A stretch of 14,845 nucleotides of DNA, taken from an uncultured Eubacterium sp. GTDB lineage: Bacteria; Bacillota; Clostridia; Oscillospirales; Acutalibacteraceae. Position 1 is the first letter of the stretch, and every line of letters begins with the position of its first letter. The stretch covers positions 1 through 14,845 of the forward strand of contig CAMFQI010000005.1 of NCBI GenBank assembly GCA_945980015.1, read 5' to 3'. The notes beneath the pieces were generated by a model. That model was not told the origin of the DNA, did not search any database, and saw only the letters and a program-made list of their open reading frames with translations. Shown in pieces: positions 6,389-12,513 of the stretch. The translations under genes and the position numbers were made by a program.

Positions 6389-9037
6389 ATGAAGAAGTTC
6401 AAGAAGTTTATTGCGCTTGCACTTTGCGGTGCTATGATTACAGGCTTTGCGGGATGCTCCGGCAATATCGAAAGCGGCGTTATCGACAGTCTTTTTACGG
6501 ACAGCTCTAAGATTTCGTACAGTCTTTCGTATAAGGAGCTTAAAGCATCAAAGAAAAATTCAACAAATTCTTGGCGGCAGGGAATGGTGTCCGGCAACGG
6601 TATGCAGGGCTTTATTGAAAGCGGCTCGCCATACAGCGACACGTTCATTTTTCAAAATATGCATTTTATTATGCCGAACCAAAATCAGCGCACCTGTCCC
6701 GATACTGCTTTTGAACTCGAAACGGTAAAGCAGAATATCGTTAAGGGTGAGGATATTGTTGATAACGCTTCGTATGATGATGTTTACAGATTCCATCCCG
6801 GCGGTCAGCTACGCTTGGAGCTTGACGGCAAGGGCGAAAAGGATTATGCAAGATACACAGATTACGAAACCTCTCAGGTTGGCGTTCATTACAAAAACAA
6901 CGACGGCGAATGGAACAGAGTGTCGTTTACATCTATGGCTGACGGCGTTGTGATTACAAAGCTTTCATCATCAAGCGAGGGTGCAAAAATCAATGCAACG
7001 CTTATCTTCGACGATTTATCAACGCTTGCCAATTTCGGCGACAGCGACGAAGCGAATATGAAGTATAAAAAGGTAACCGACGAAAACGGCGAGTATCTTG
7101 CACTTGTTTCGCATTATCCGAATTACGAAAACAGTGAGCTCAAAAACGGCGGATATGCAACGCTTACATACATTGTGACTGCAGGCGGTGAAAAGAAAGC
7201 CGTGTCGCTTGAGAAGAAAACAGAGGAATCGCAGTTTTGCGGCGAAAACAAGGGCGTTCAAATAAGCGGTGCAGACGAGGTTTATCTCATTACGGTTTCG
7301 GACAGAACATACGATATGGGCAGCATTGACGATTTCGAGAGTCAAACGGAATTTGAATTGATAAACGACCTTGAAAAAACTACAAAGGCGGTAGCTCAAA
7401 AGTATTCGCAAAACGGCTCGTTTGATTACGACACCGCACTCAACAATCACCTTGCAATTTATCAGCCGCAGTTTGACGCAGTTACGCTTACATTAGAGGA
7501 CAGCGACGCTTCAAACGAGAAGCTATTGTCAGACCAAAAGGGTGCAAAGAGCATTAATTCTGCTTTGGCGCAGCGCACATATTATGCAGGAAGATATGCA
7601 TATTTGTGTTGCTCGGGTTATTCGACAAGCAGGCTTTACGGTATGTGGACAGGCGAGTTCAACACAGGCTGGGGAAGTAAGTACACAATGGATGCAAACG
7701 TTAATTTGCAAACATCGTCGATGAACACGGGTAATATGAGCTCAACACCGATAGGCTATGCTTATTTCATTCTCCGTCAGCTTCCCGATTGGGAGGAAAA
7801 TGCACTTGCAACTCACGGCTTTACAGACGCTATTCAGGCTCCCGTAAACACAGACGGCGACAAGGCGGTTATTACAGAAACCTGCTACCCATATCCGTTT
7901 AGATATTGGAACGCAGGCACCTCGTGGATGATTCAGCCGCTTTATGAAACATTGCTCGTTTACGGAAATATTCAAATTCCGCTTAGTGACGAGTTCGATT
8001 TGTATTCGCTCAAATCCGTGCTCGACATAACAGACGTGGATATTGCCGAATTTGAAGAGCAGGGATATATGATGCTTGAGGAGGATATTCTTCTTCCTAT
8101 GCTGACAAAATCTGCAAACTATTGGGCTCAGCTTATGACCCCTGAATATTATACGGACAAAAACGGCGTTATTCATTATGAGCAGGGCAAGACGGAGCTT
8201 AATGAGGGTGAAGCATATTGCATTTTGCCGTCGTATTCGCCTGAGAATAATCCTTCAAATTATCCGTCGCCGTCCGACGCAAACTGTGCTATTGATATCA
8301 GCGCATGCCGTGACAATCTTGAAATGCTCAAAAGAGTTATGGCAGATGTAACGCCCGAGGCGGATTTCAGTAAGTGGCAGGAATTAGAGGATAATTTGCC
8401 GCCGTATCTTTACGACGAAACAGGCGCACTTAAGGAATGGGCAACTACGAGCTTTGAGGAAAACAACGAGCACAGACACCTCAGCCATTTATACTGCGTA
8501 TGGCCGTTGTTTGAAACGCAGAAAAACAAAACGCTTGCAGACGCCTGTATACAGGCTATCGCAAACAGAGAAAGTGAAAATGAGGCCTCCCATGCACTCG
8601 TTCACCGTTCGCTTATTGCCGCAAGACTTAAGGACAGCGAGGCACTTAGTGACGCCCTTCTAAAGCTAATGAATCACAAAATCAGGTATAATTCGCTTAT
8701 GACAAATCACGATTATGATAGAGGCAGCTGCTATTGTACCGACTTCGCAATCGGATATTTGGGAATTATCAACGAATCTCTTGTTTATTCAAACATCGGT
8801 GAAATCGGCTTGCTTCCCGCTTTGCCTACAAGCGGCTTTGACAAGGGCGAAATTACGGGAATAAAGACAAGAACGAGAGCAACCGTTACTTCTATGAAGT
8901 GGGATATCAGCAGTAAAACCGTTGAAGCGGTAATAACCTCCGATATCGACCAGACTGTAGCTATAACCTGCGGCGACAACGAGCAAAGCGTTGAATTCAA
9001 GGCAGGCGAAAGCAAGACTGTTTCGTTCAATATGTAA
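6389..9037 (+). CDS. GH95-like glycoside hydrolase lipoprotein (alpha-L-fucosidase family)
   Basis: The 882-residue product starts with a lipoprotein signal (MKKFKKFIALALCGAMITGFAGC; predicted lipidated C23), so it should be anchored outside the membrane. Residues about 60-310 resemble the GH95 N-terminal beta domain (WRQGMVSGNGMQGFI). The rest resembles the (alpha/alpha)6 catalytic barrel: LYGMWTGEFNTGWGSKYT, PSYSPEN, HRHLSHLYCVWP and GEIGLLPALP. By analogy with Bifidobacterium AfcA (N421, N423, E566, D766), the likely catalytic residues are N437/N439 in NVN, acid E619 in SPEN and D785 in CTDFAIG. The usual QMNYWP-type segment after the N-x-N pair is replaced by LQTSSMN, so substrate may differ from fucosides. 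AGGAGG lies 6 nt before the ATG. It is a single gene with no sugar transporter or regulator beside it, and its natural substrate cannot be read from the context. Confidence 0.85.
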   Translation: MKKFKKFIALALCGAMITGFAGCSGNIESGVIDSLFTDSSKISYSLSYKELKASKKNSTNSWRQGMVSGNGMQGFIESGSPYSDTFIFQNMHFIMPNQNQRTCPDTAFELETVKQNIVKGEDIVDNASYDDVYRFHPGGQLRLELDGKGEKDYARYTDYETSQVGVHYKNNDGEWNRVSFTSMADGVVITKLSSSSEGAKINATLIFDDLSTLANFGDSDEANMKYKKVTDENGEYLALVSHYPNYENSELKNGGYATLTYIVTAGGEKKAVSLEKKTEESQFCGENKGVQISGADEVYLITVSDRTYDMGSIDDFESQTEFELINDLEKTTKAVAQKYSQNGSFDYDTALNNHLAIYQPQFDAVTLTLEDSDASNEKLLSDQKGAKSINSALAQRTYYAGRYAYLCCSGYSTSRLYGMWTGEFNTGWGSKYTMDANVNLQTSSMNTGNMSSTPIGYAYFILRQLPDWEENALATHGFTDAIQAPVNTDGDKAVITETCYPYPFRYWNAGTSWMIQPLYETLLVYGNIQIPLSDEFDLYSLKSVLDITDVDIAEFEEQGYMMLEEDILLPMLTKSANYWAQLMTPEYYTDKNGVIHYEQGKTELNEGEAYCILPSYSPENNPSNYPSPSDANCAIDISACRDNLEMLKRVMADVTPEADFSKWQELEDNLPPYLYDETGALKEWATTSFEENNEHRHLSHLYCVWPLFETQKNKTLADACIQAIANRESENEASHALVHRSLIAARLKDSEALSDALLKLMNHKIRYNSLMTNHDYDRGSCYCTDFAIGYLGIINESLVYSNIGEIGLLPALPTSGFDKGEITGIKTRTRATVTSMKWDISSKTVEAVITSDIDQTVAITCGDNEQSVEFKAGESKTVSFNM

Positions 9038-9042
9038 ATAAT

Positions 9043-9074
9043 AAAATCGGCTTGGATTGTGCCAAGCCGATTTT
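9043..9074. terminator. Bidirectional terminator between the GH95-like gene and queT
   Basis: A perfect 13-bp stem, AAAATCGGCTTGG (9043-9055) and CCAAGCCGATTTT (9062-9074), with a 6-nt loop. A-runs on one side and T-runs on the other let it serve both convergent genes, whose stops lie 6 nt and 11 nt away. Confidence 0.9.
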
Positions 9075-9084
9075 GTATTCTCTT

Positions 9085-9618
9085 TTACTTAAATATTTTC
9101 TTGTCTAAATTGCGTTTTATTATTATGTAGTATAACGCTGTGCCGAGAGTTGCCATAACTCCCAATTCACCGAGTGCAACAAGTCCGCCTTGAGTTAAGA
9201 AGCCGACAAATTCAAACGGTCCGTCAATAAAGAAGTGCTCGATTTCCCAGCCGATTATTACGCCGTTGAATACCGCCGGCATAAGCATTGATAAAAGCGG
9301 ATAAGACTTTATTTTTACATTCTTGAGCGCATACATTGTAAGCGTACAGCCGAGTGTTGCAAGCGAGCCGAAAATCATATCGAGCGGCAATCCCGAGCCT
9401 ATATTATACAGGTTTGAGATTATGCACCCGAGCGTCAGCCCCGGTATTGCGGCAGGTGTGAACAGTGCGAGAACATTGAGCGCTTCGCTTACTCTGAACT
9501 GGACTGCCATTGACGTTGTGCCGGGAAGCAGAAGATTTTGGGCGTAGGTGAGTGCGGCGTACATTGCCGCAATTATTGCCGTTTGGGCAATAAGCGCATT
9601 TTTTCTTTGCAATTTCAT
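9085..9618 (-). CDS. queT: QueT-family ECF transporter S component (queuosine precursor uptake)
   Basis: The 177-residue, very hydrophobic product has the QueT signature: RNALIAQTAIIAAMYAALTYA near the start (11-28), then MAVQFRVSEALNVLALFTPAAIPGLTLGC, SNLYNIG and a GEIEHFF-like region (GWEIEHFFID). It has about five or six membrane segments. QueT proteins are substrate-binding S components of energy-coupling-factor transporters; known family members are linked to uptake of queuosine precursors such as preQ1, used for tRNA wobble modification. The shared EcfA/EcfT energising module is not in the window. The ATG at 9618 has AAGGAG 10 nt upstream. A promoter and a structured leader precede it, consistent with preQ1-riboswitch control, which independently supports the assignment. 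Confidence 0.92.
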   Translation of the reverse strand: MKLQRKNALIAQTAIIAAMYAALTYAQNLLLPGTTSMAVQFRVSEALNVLALFTPAAIPGLTLGCIISNLYNIGSGLPLDMIFGSLATLGCTLTMYALKNVKIKSYPLLSMLMPAVFNGVIIGWEIEHFFIDGPFEFVGFLTQGGLVALGELGVMATLGTALYYIIIKRNLDKKIFK

Positions 9619-9628
9619 TTTTACTTTT

Positions 9629-9692
9629 CTCCTTAGTTTTGTTTTTAGAAGCCACGGGCATGTGACTGGTCAGGATTTTGCGAACTGACAAT
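9629..9692 (-). ncRNA. Candidate preQ1 riboswitch in the queT leader
   Basis: Read on the minus strand, the leader opens with a 5-bp hairpin GTCAG/CTGAC (9689-9669) with an 11-nt loop TTCGCAAAATC, then a second hairpin GTCAC/GTGGC (9666-9651). An A-rich tail, CTAAAAACAAAACTAAGGAG, follows and ends in the ribosome site (9634-9629). A small GTTCGC/CC hairpin plus an AACAAAACxAAGG tail is how preQ1-I aptamers look (compare the Thermoanaerobacter preQ1-I form as I recall it). The extra hairpin before the tail is not standard for class I, and may point to the class III or a variant architecture. UCCU at the hairpin base (9674-9671) could pair with AGGA of the ribosome site. The class is unresolved and ligand binding is inferred from the gene it controls. 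Confidence 0.6.
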
Positions 9693-9696
9693 GGAG

Positions 9697-9725
9697 ATTA
9701 TAATACTAAATGAAAAAAAATGCAA
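9697..9725 (-). promoter_or_regulatory. queT promoter
   Basis: On the minus strand TTGCAT (9725-9720), a 17-nt spacer with a run of T, and TATAAT (9702-9697). Transcription would start near 9690, exactly at the foot of the first leader hairpin. Confidence 0.8.
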
Positions 9726-9744
9726 GCAAAAAATATTACAAACT

Positions 9745-9775
9745 TGTACAACTAGGGACAGTCCCTAGTTGTACA
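9745..9775. repeat. 31-nt palindrome with GGGACAGTCCC centre
   Basis: Arms of 15 bp (TGTACAACTAGGGAC, 9745-9759, and its exact complement, 9761-9775) flank one central A. It lies 5 bp past the stop of the NifX-like gene and 19 bp upstream of the queT -35. It could be a 3'-end hairpin for the NifX-like transcript (no adjacent T-run on that strand), a dispersed REP-like element, or an operator. Confidence 0.85.
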
Positions 9776-9780
9776 GGGGA

Positions 9781-10122
9781 CTAATGGTGGTGATTGCAGT
9801 TTGCTTTACTGTTTTCCTTTATTTCGCCCTTTAAGAATTTTATTACTGCCGTATCGGCGTTTCCTGTGTTGCCGGCGTAAATCTTTATTCCTGCGGCTTC
9901 GAGAGAATCGACAGCACCCTGACCTAAACCGCCGCAAATCAGAGTATCAACGCCGATTTCCTTTATATATCCTGCAATTCCGTGGTGTGAGTGCTTGCCC
10001 ATTGATTCAATATGAACTCTTTGAATTTCGCCGTTGTCGTCAATGTCGTATACCTTCATAAATTGTGTTTTTCCGAAATGCTGAAAAATCATCCCGTTGT
10101 CATATGTTACTGCTATTTTCAT
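9781..10122 (-). CDS. NifX/NifB-type dinitrogenase iron-molybdenum cofactor-binding domain protein
   Basis: The 113-residue product is a single-domain member of the NifB/NifX/NafY C-terminal family (COG1433 type). It starts MKIAVTYDNGMIFQHFGKTQFMKVYDID and continues with GVDTLICGGLGQGAVDSLEAAGIKIYAG, the family's typical core. It is His-rich at GKHSHHG (43-49) and at the C-terminus (NCNHHH), suggesting metal or cluster binding. In nitrogen fixers the family carries FeMo-cofactor precursors; small stand-alone copies are widespread in anaerobes that do not fix nitrogen, and their role is not settled. No nif gene is visible here. The ATG at 10122 has AAAGG 9 nt upstream. It is transcribed divergently from an Fe-S flavoprotein gene through adjacent promoters, so a shared redox or iron-sulfur theme is possible but inferred. 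Confidence 0.88.
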   Translation of the reverse strand: MKIAVTYDNGMIFQHFGKTQFMKVYDIDDNGEIQRVHIESMGKHSHHGIAGYIKEIGVDTLICGGLGQGAVDSLEAAGIKIYAGNTGNADTAVIKFLKGEIKENSKANCNHHH

Positions 10123-10149
10123 AAGTCTTTGCCTTTCTTTTTTTAGTAG

Positions 10150-10178
10150 ATTATACAGTTGTTTTGAGAATATTACAA
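10150..10178 (-). promoter_or_regulatory. Promoter of the NifX-like gene
   Basis: On the minus strand TTGTAA (10178-10173), a 17-nt spacer, and TATAAT (10155-10150). The start would be near 10143, about 20 nt before the ATG. Confidence 0.75.
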
Positions 10179-10185
10179 GGGAAAT

Positions 10186-10214
10186 TTGATTTTTTTTGGA
10201 ATATAGTATATAAT
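10186..10214 (+). promoter_or_regulatory. Promoter of the EFR1 ferredoxin gene
   Basis: TTGATT (10186-10191), a 17-nt spacer, and TATAAT (10209-10214). Its -35 is only 7 bp from the -35 of the divergent NifX-like gene. It rules out the upstream in-frame codon at 10164 as the start, since that would precede the promoter. Confidence 0.8.
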
Positions 10215-10238
10215 GTGTATGTTTCGGAGGTAGAAAAG

Positions 10239-10991
10239 ATGGTATTATGGTTCAGCGGTACGGGTAACAGTAAGTATGTTGCTCAAAGAATTGCGCACGC
10301 TTTCAATCAGGAAATTATCAGTATTTTTGATAGAATTAAAAATGAGGATTACACGGCGGTTCATTCCGACGACGAGCTTATTTTTGTTGTTCCTACATAC
10401 TCGTGGAGAATTCCGAGGGTTGTCGAAAAATGGATAGAAAATACGCAGTTTAGCGGCAATAACAGTGCGTATTTTGTTATGACCTGCGGCGGAGATATAG
10501 GAAACAGCGAAAAATATATCAAAAAATTATGTGATAAAAAGGGTTTTGAATATATGGGCGTTATGCCGATTGTTATGCCCGAAAATTATATTGCGATGTT
10601 TGACGCACCGGATGAGAATGAAGCGGTGAAAATAGTGAATAAGGCACAACCGTATATTAATTCAACCTTGCAGTATATCGGCGAGCATAAGCCTATTCGT
10701 GAAAATAAGGTCGGCATTGCAGAAAAGCTGAAAAGCTCTATTGTAAACGATGTGTTTTATGCGCTTTTTGTTAAGGATAAAAAGTTTTATGTTACGCAGT
10801 CGTGTATAGGCTGCGGCAAGTGTGTTGAGCTTTGTCCGCTTAATAATATTACAATGGTTGATTCTGTGCCGAAGTGGAACGGAAACTGTACGCATTGTAT
10901 GTCGTGCATATGCAAATGTCCGAATATGGCGATTGAATACGGTTCAAAAAGCCTCAATCAACCGAGATATACTTGCCCGTCGAACACATAG
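10239..10991 (+). CDS. EFR1-type flavodoxin/2[4Fe-4S] ferredoxin protein
   Basis: The 250-residue product joins two electron-transfer modules. Residues 1-160 form a flavodoxin-like domain with the FMN phosphate loop SGTGNSKY (6-13) and PTYSWRIPRVVEKW. Residues 185-235 carry two [4Fe-4S] motifs: C189-x2-C192-x2-C195-x3-C199-P and C217-x2-C220-x2-C223-x3-C227-P. This is the EFR1-family arrangement; such proteins are cytoplasmic redox proteins of anaerobes, mostly without a defined partner. I set the start at the ATG at 10239 because GGAGG stands 8 nt upstream and the promoter lies between it and the earlier in-frame codon at 10164. The last codons and the TAG stop fall inside the first hairpin of the downstream repeat ladder, so the extreme C-terminus (SNT) may have been supplied by that element. 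Confidence 0.92.
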   Translation: MVLWFSGTGNSKYVAQRIAHAFNQEIISIFDRIKNEDYTAVHSDDELIFVVPTYSWRIPRVVEKWIENTQFSGNNSAYFVMTCGGDIGNSEKYIKKLCDKKGFEYMGVMPIVMPENYIAMFDAPDENEAVKIVNKAQPYINSTLQYIGEHKPIRENKVGIAEKLKSSIVNDVFYALFVKDKKFYVTQSCIGCGKCVELCPLNNITMVDSVPKWNGNCTHCMSCICKCPNMAIEYGSKSLNQPRYTCPSNT

Positions 10992-11103
10992 CCGGTGCTA
11001 TGTGTTCAGTGATGTTTTGCGATTAAAATCGCAAAGTGAAGTATCGCACGACGATGTGAAGTATGCCTGTCGGCAAGTGAAGTTTGCCAAAGGCAAGTAT
11101 CGG
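10982..11103. repeat. Ladder of five hairpins joined by GTGAAGT linkers
   Basis: Successive small inverted repeats are separated by a 9-nt direct repeat. Hairpins: GAACACATAG/CTATGTGTTC (10982-11007, 10 bp); TTTGCGAT/ATCGCAAA (11016-11035, 8 bp); ATCG/CGAT (11043-11055); TGCC/GGCA (11064-11075); TTGCC/GGCAA (11084-11096). Linkers: GTGATGT at 11009, GTGAAGTAT at 11036 and 11056, GTGAAGTTT at 11077, then a remnant GTATCGG. Steps are 27, 20 and 21 nt. Different stem sequences with intact pairing suggest a structured, modular element. It does not look like coding sequence. Confidence 0.8.
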
Positions 11104-11131
11104 TTTTTATGATTATATTTGTTTGATATAT

Positions 11132-11169
11132 AAAAATACCGTGAGACTGAAAAATCTCACGGTATTTTT
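11132..11169. terminator. Bidirectional terminator between the ferredoxin and patatin genes
   Basis: TACCGTGAGA (11137-11146) pairs with TCTCACGGTA (11155-11164), flanked by five A on the left and eight T on the right. It ends immediately before the stop codon of the minus-strand patatin gene and can serve both convergent genes. Confidence 0.9.
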
Positions 11170-11170
11170 T

Positions 11171-12013
11171 TTATTTTGCAAGGAAATCCTTGACTGCCTG
11201 TGCGTTTTTTTGCCCTTGCTTATAGCCGAGCTGATAAATTGCTTCTAATTTTGACGTATCACGTTCGAGGGATGTTACGCCAAGCGGAGTGCCCGGACGG
11301 ATAACGAAAGCCGTGCCGTCTTTTTCCGCCTGTTCAACAAGTCTTAACTGCTCATTATACATATTATGGCGGTTTGCGATTGCTTCGGCGATTTTCGGAT
11401 ATTTTTTCATAGCCTTTATTGCGGCGTTATTTACGGGCTTTTTTTCAAATCCATTGTGCTGAGTGAGTATTACAACAGTCTTTTTGCAGCCGTCGTCAAA
11501 TGCTTTTTTAACAGGAATTGAATCAACGAGACCGCCGTCGAAGTAAAGGCTTTCACCGAGCTTAACACCGTTTGTGACGAGAGGCAGGGAACAGCTTGCC
11601 TGTAATTCGGGGCAGCCGTCTCTAAAGCTCTTCGGATAAAAATACTCTGCCTTGCCGGTCATCGCATTGGTAGTAACAACGCAAAGGGTTGCACCGCTTT
11701 TTTCAAATTTCTCTTGATTAAGCGGCAGAATATCATAAGCAAGCTCGCCGAAAATCCAATCGGTATTCAAAAATGAATGACCCTTGATTATATTGCCGAC
11801 TCCCATATATCTCTTATCGTTTGCATAGTCGATAACAATATCATGCTGACGGCGATAATTCTTTGCAATGTATGACGTACCGTTGCAGCTTCCTGCGGAA
11901 ACACCGATTACGTACGGGAATGTAATATCATTTTCAATAAAAGCGTCTAAAACACCGCTTGTGTAGATTGCACGGTTGCCGCCGCCCTCTAAAACAAGAC
12001 CGTTTTCAAACAT
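11171..12013 (-). CDS. Patatin-like phospholipase (YjjU-like)
   Basis: The 280-residue product is a patatin-family serine hydrolase expected to cleave acyl chains from lipids. The glycine-rich oxyanion loop EGGGNRAIYTSGVLD is at 9-23. The nucleophile elbow GVSAG has S39, and the catalytic-dyad motif DGG has D159. Length and the GNR variant of the oxyanion loop fit the bacterial YjjU-type branch; there is no signal peptide, so it is probably cytoplasmic. I chose the ATG at 12013, with AGAGG 8 nt upstream. The GTG at 12022 overlaps that ribosome site and is rejected. Upstream on the same strand is the 89-residue membrane-protein gene, separated by a terminator hairpin. I found only weak promoter candidates in the gap, so its transcription start is unresolved. 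Confidence 0.9.
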   Translation of the reverse strand: MFENGLVLEGGGNRAIYTSGVLDAFIENDITFPYVIGVSAGSCNGTSYIAKNYRRQHDIVIDYANDKRYMGVGNIIKGHSFLNTDWIFGELAYDILPLNQEKFEKSGATLCVVTTNAMTGKAEYFYPKSFRDGCPELQASCSLPLVTNGVKLGESLYFDGGLVDSIPVKKAFDDGCKKTVVILTQHNGFEKKPVNNAAIKAMKKYPKIAEAIANRHNMYNEQLRLVEQAEKDGTAFVIRPGTPLGVTSLERDTSKLEAIYQLGYKQGQKNAQAVKDFLAK

Positions 12014-12042
12014 AACAGCCACCTCTATGATGCTTTTTTGCT

Positions 12043-12074
12043 AAAAAATGAGCAACAATATATAACTGTTGCCC
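12043..12074 (-). terminator. Terminator after the 89-residue membrane protein gene
   Basis: On the minus strand GGGCAACA (12074-12067) pairs with TGTTGCTC (12057-12050, one G-U) and is followed after one base by six T (12048-12043). It sits between the small membrane-protein gene and the patatin gene. If patatin is co-transcribed, it would act as an attenuator. Confidence 0.65.
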
Positions 12075-12102
12075 GTTTTGTAGAATATTATAATTGTTAA
12101 TC

Positions 12103-12372
12103 TTATTCTGCGTCAGCTTTTTTTGCTGCCTTTTTCTTTGCAGGAGCCTTTTTTGCAGGCTTTTTTTCTTCTTGTGCAGCTTCTTCGACAGGCTCTTCGT
12201 TTACCTCTACGATTTCGATTTCGTTATCGCACTCGAAGAAATCGTTATCGTCGAAGTATTCAGGTGTTTTTTTCTCGGTAAGCTTCTTTACTGCGAGATA
12301 AACACCTGCCGCAGCTGTAACAATAGCAGCGATTACAGCCAGAATTTTAACAATTTTCTTAAAGTTCTTCAT
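12103..12372 (-). CDS. Small single-pass membrane protein with acidic and Lys/Ala-rich tail
   Basis: I do not recognise a named family. The 89-residue product has a short basic N-terminus (MKNFKK), one hydrophobic segment (about 8-28, ILAVIAAIVTAAAGVYLAV), a basic boundary (KKLTEKK), an acidic stretch (about 36-71, including FDDNDFFECDNEIEIVEVNEE) and a C-terminal KKPAKKAPAKKKAAKK tail like those of histone H1-like proteins. Topology by the positive-inside rule is ambiguous, because both flanks are basic. It is real: it has GGAGG 9 nt before the ATG, an excellent promoter and a following terminator. The Lys/Ala tail might bind nucleic acid or the cell wall; that is a guess from composition only. 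It is divergent from the nitroreductase gene. Confidence 0.75.
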   Translation of the reverse strand: MKNFKKIVKILAVIAAIVTAAAGVYLAVKKLTEKKTPEYFDDNDFFECDNEIEIVEVNEEPVEEAAQEEKKPAKKAPAKKKAAKKADAE

Positions 12373-12402
12373 ATTTTAGAACCTCCTTATTTACTTATAC
12401 CC

Positions 12403-12431
12403 ATTATATCCTTATTGAACCGTAAAGTCAA
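12403..12431 (-). promoter_or_regulatory. Promoter of the small membrane-protein gene
   Basis: On the minus strand TTGACT (12431-12426), a 17-nt spacer, and TATAAT (12408-12403); start near 12396, about 24 nt before the ATG. It is one of the best promoters in the window. Confidence 0.85.
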
Positions 12432-12474
12432 GAGAATAAAGGTTACAAAAATACTATACTTTTTTTGTACTTAG

Positions 12475-12483
12475 TGATATAAT
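12475..12483 (+). promoter_or_regulatory. Extended -10 promoter of the nitroreductase gene
   Basis: TGATATAAT is a perfect TGn-TATAAT extended -10; no good -35 lies 17 nt upstream (TATACT only). Transcription would start near 12490, about 24 nt before the ATG. Confidence 0.65.
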
Positions 12484-12513
12484 AGTATTACGATTAGACA
12501 GGGAGCGGAATAT

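Noticed and set aside
10164..10238. In-frame upstream extension of the EFR1 ferredoxin gene by 25 codons
   Set aside because: It contains the promoter (10186-10214), has no ribosome site, and lacks the family's N-terminus; GGAGG at 10226-10230 points to the ATG at 10239.
11009..11096. CRISPR array
   Set aside because: The repeats are only 7-9 nt, the intervening parts are short palindromes rather than unique spacers, and no cas gene is present.
10822..11112. Overlapping plus-strand frame of 96 codons running through the end of the ferredoxin gene and the hairpin ladder
   Set aside because: It has no ribosome site, is out of frame with a well-supported gene, and its end is made of the palindromic ladder.
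12014..12022. GTG start for the patatin-like gene three codons upstream
   Set aside because: The GTG overlaps the AGAGGTGG that serves as ribosome site for the ATG at 12013.
12094..12474. Plus-strand frame of 126 codons opposite the small membrane-protein gene
   Set aside because: Its Phe/Cys/Leu-rich product is the mirror of Lys/Ala/Glu-rich codons, and it runs across the minus-strand promoter.
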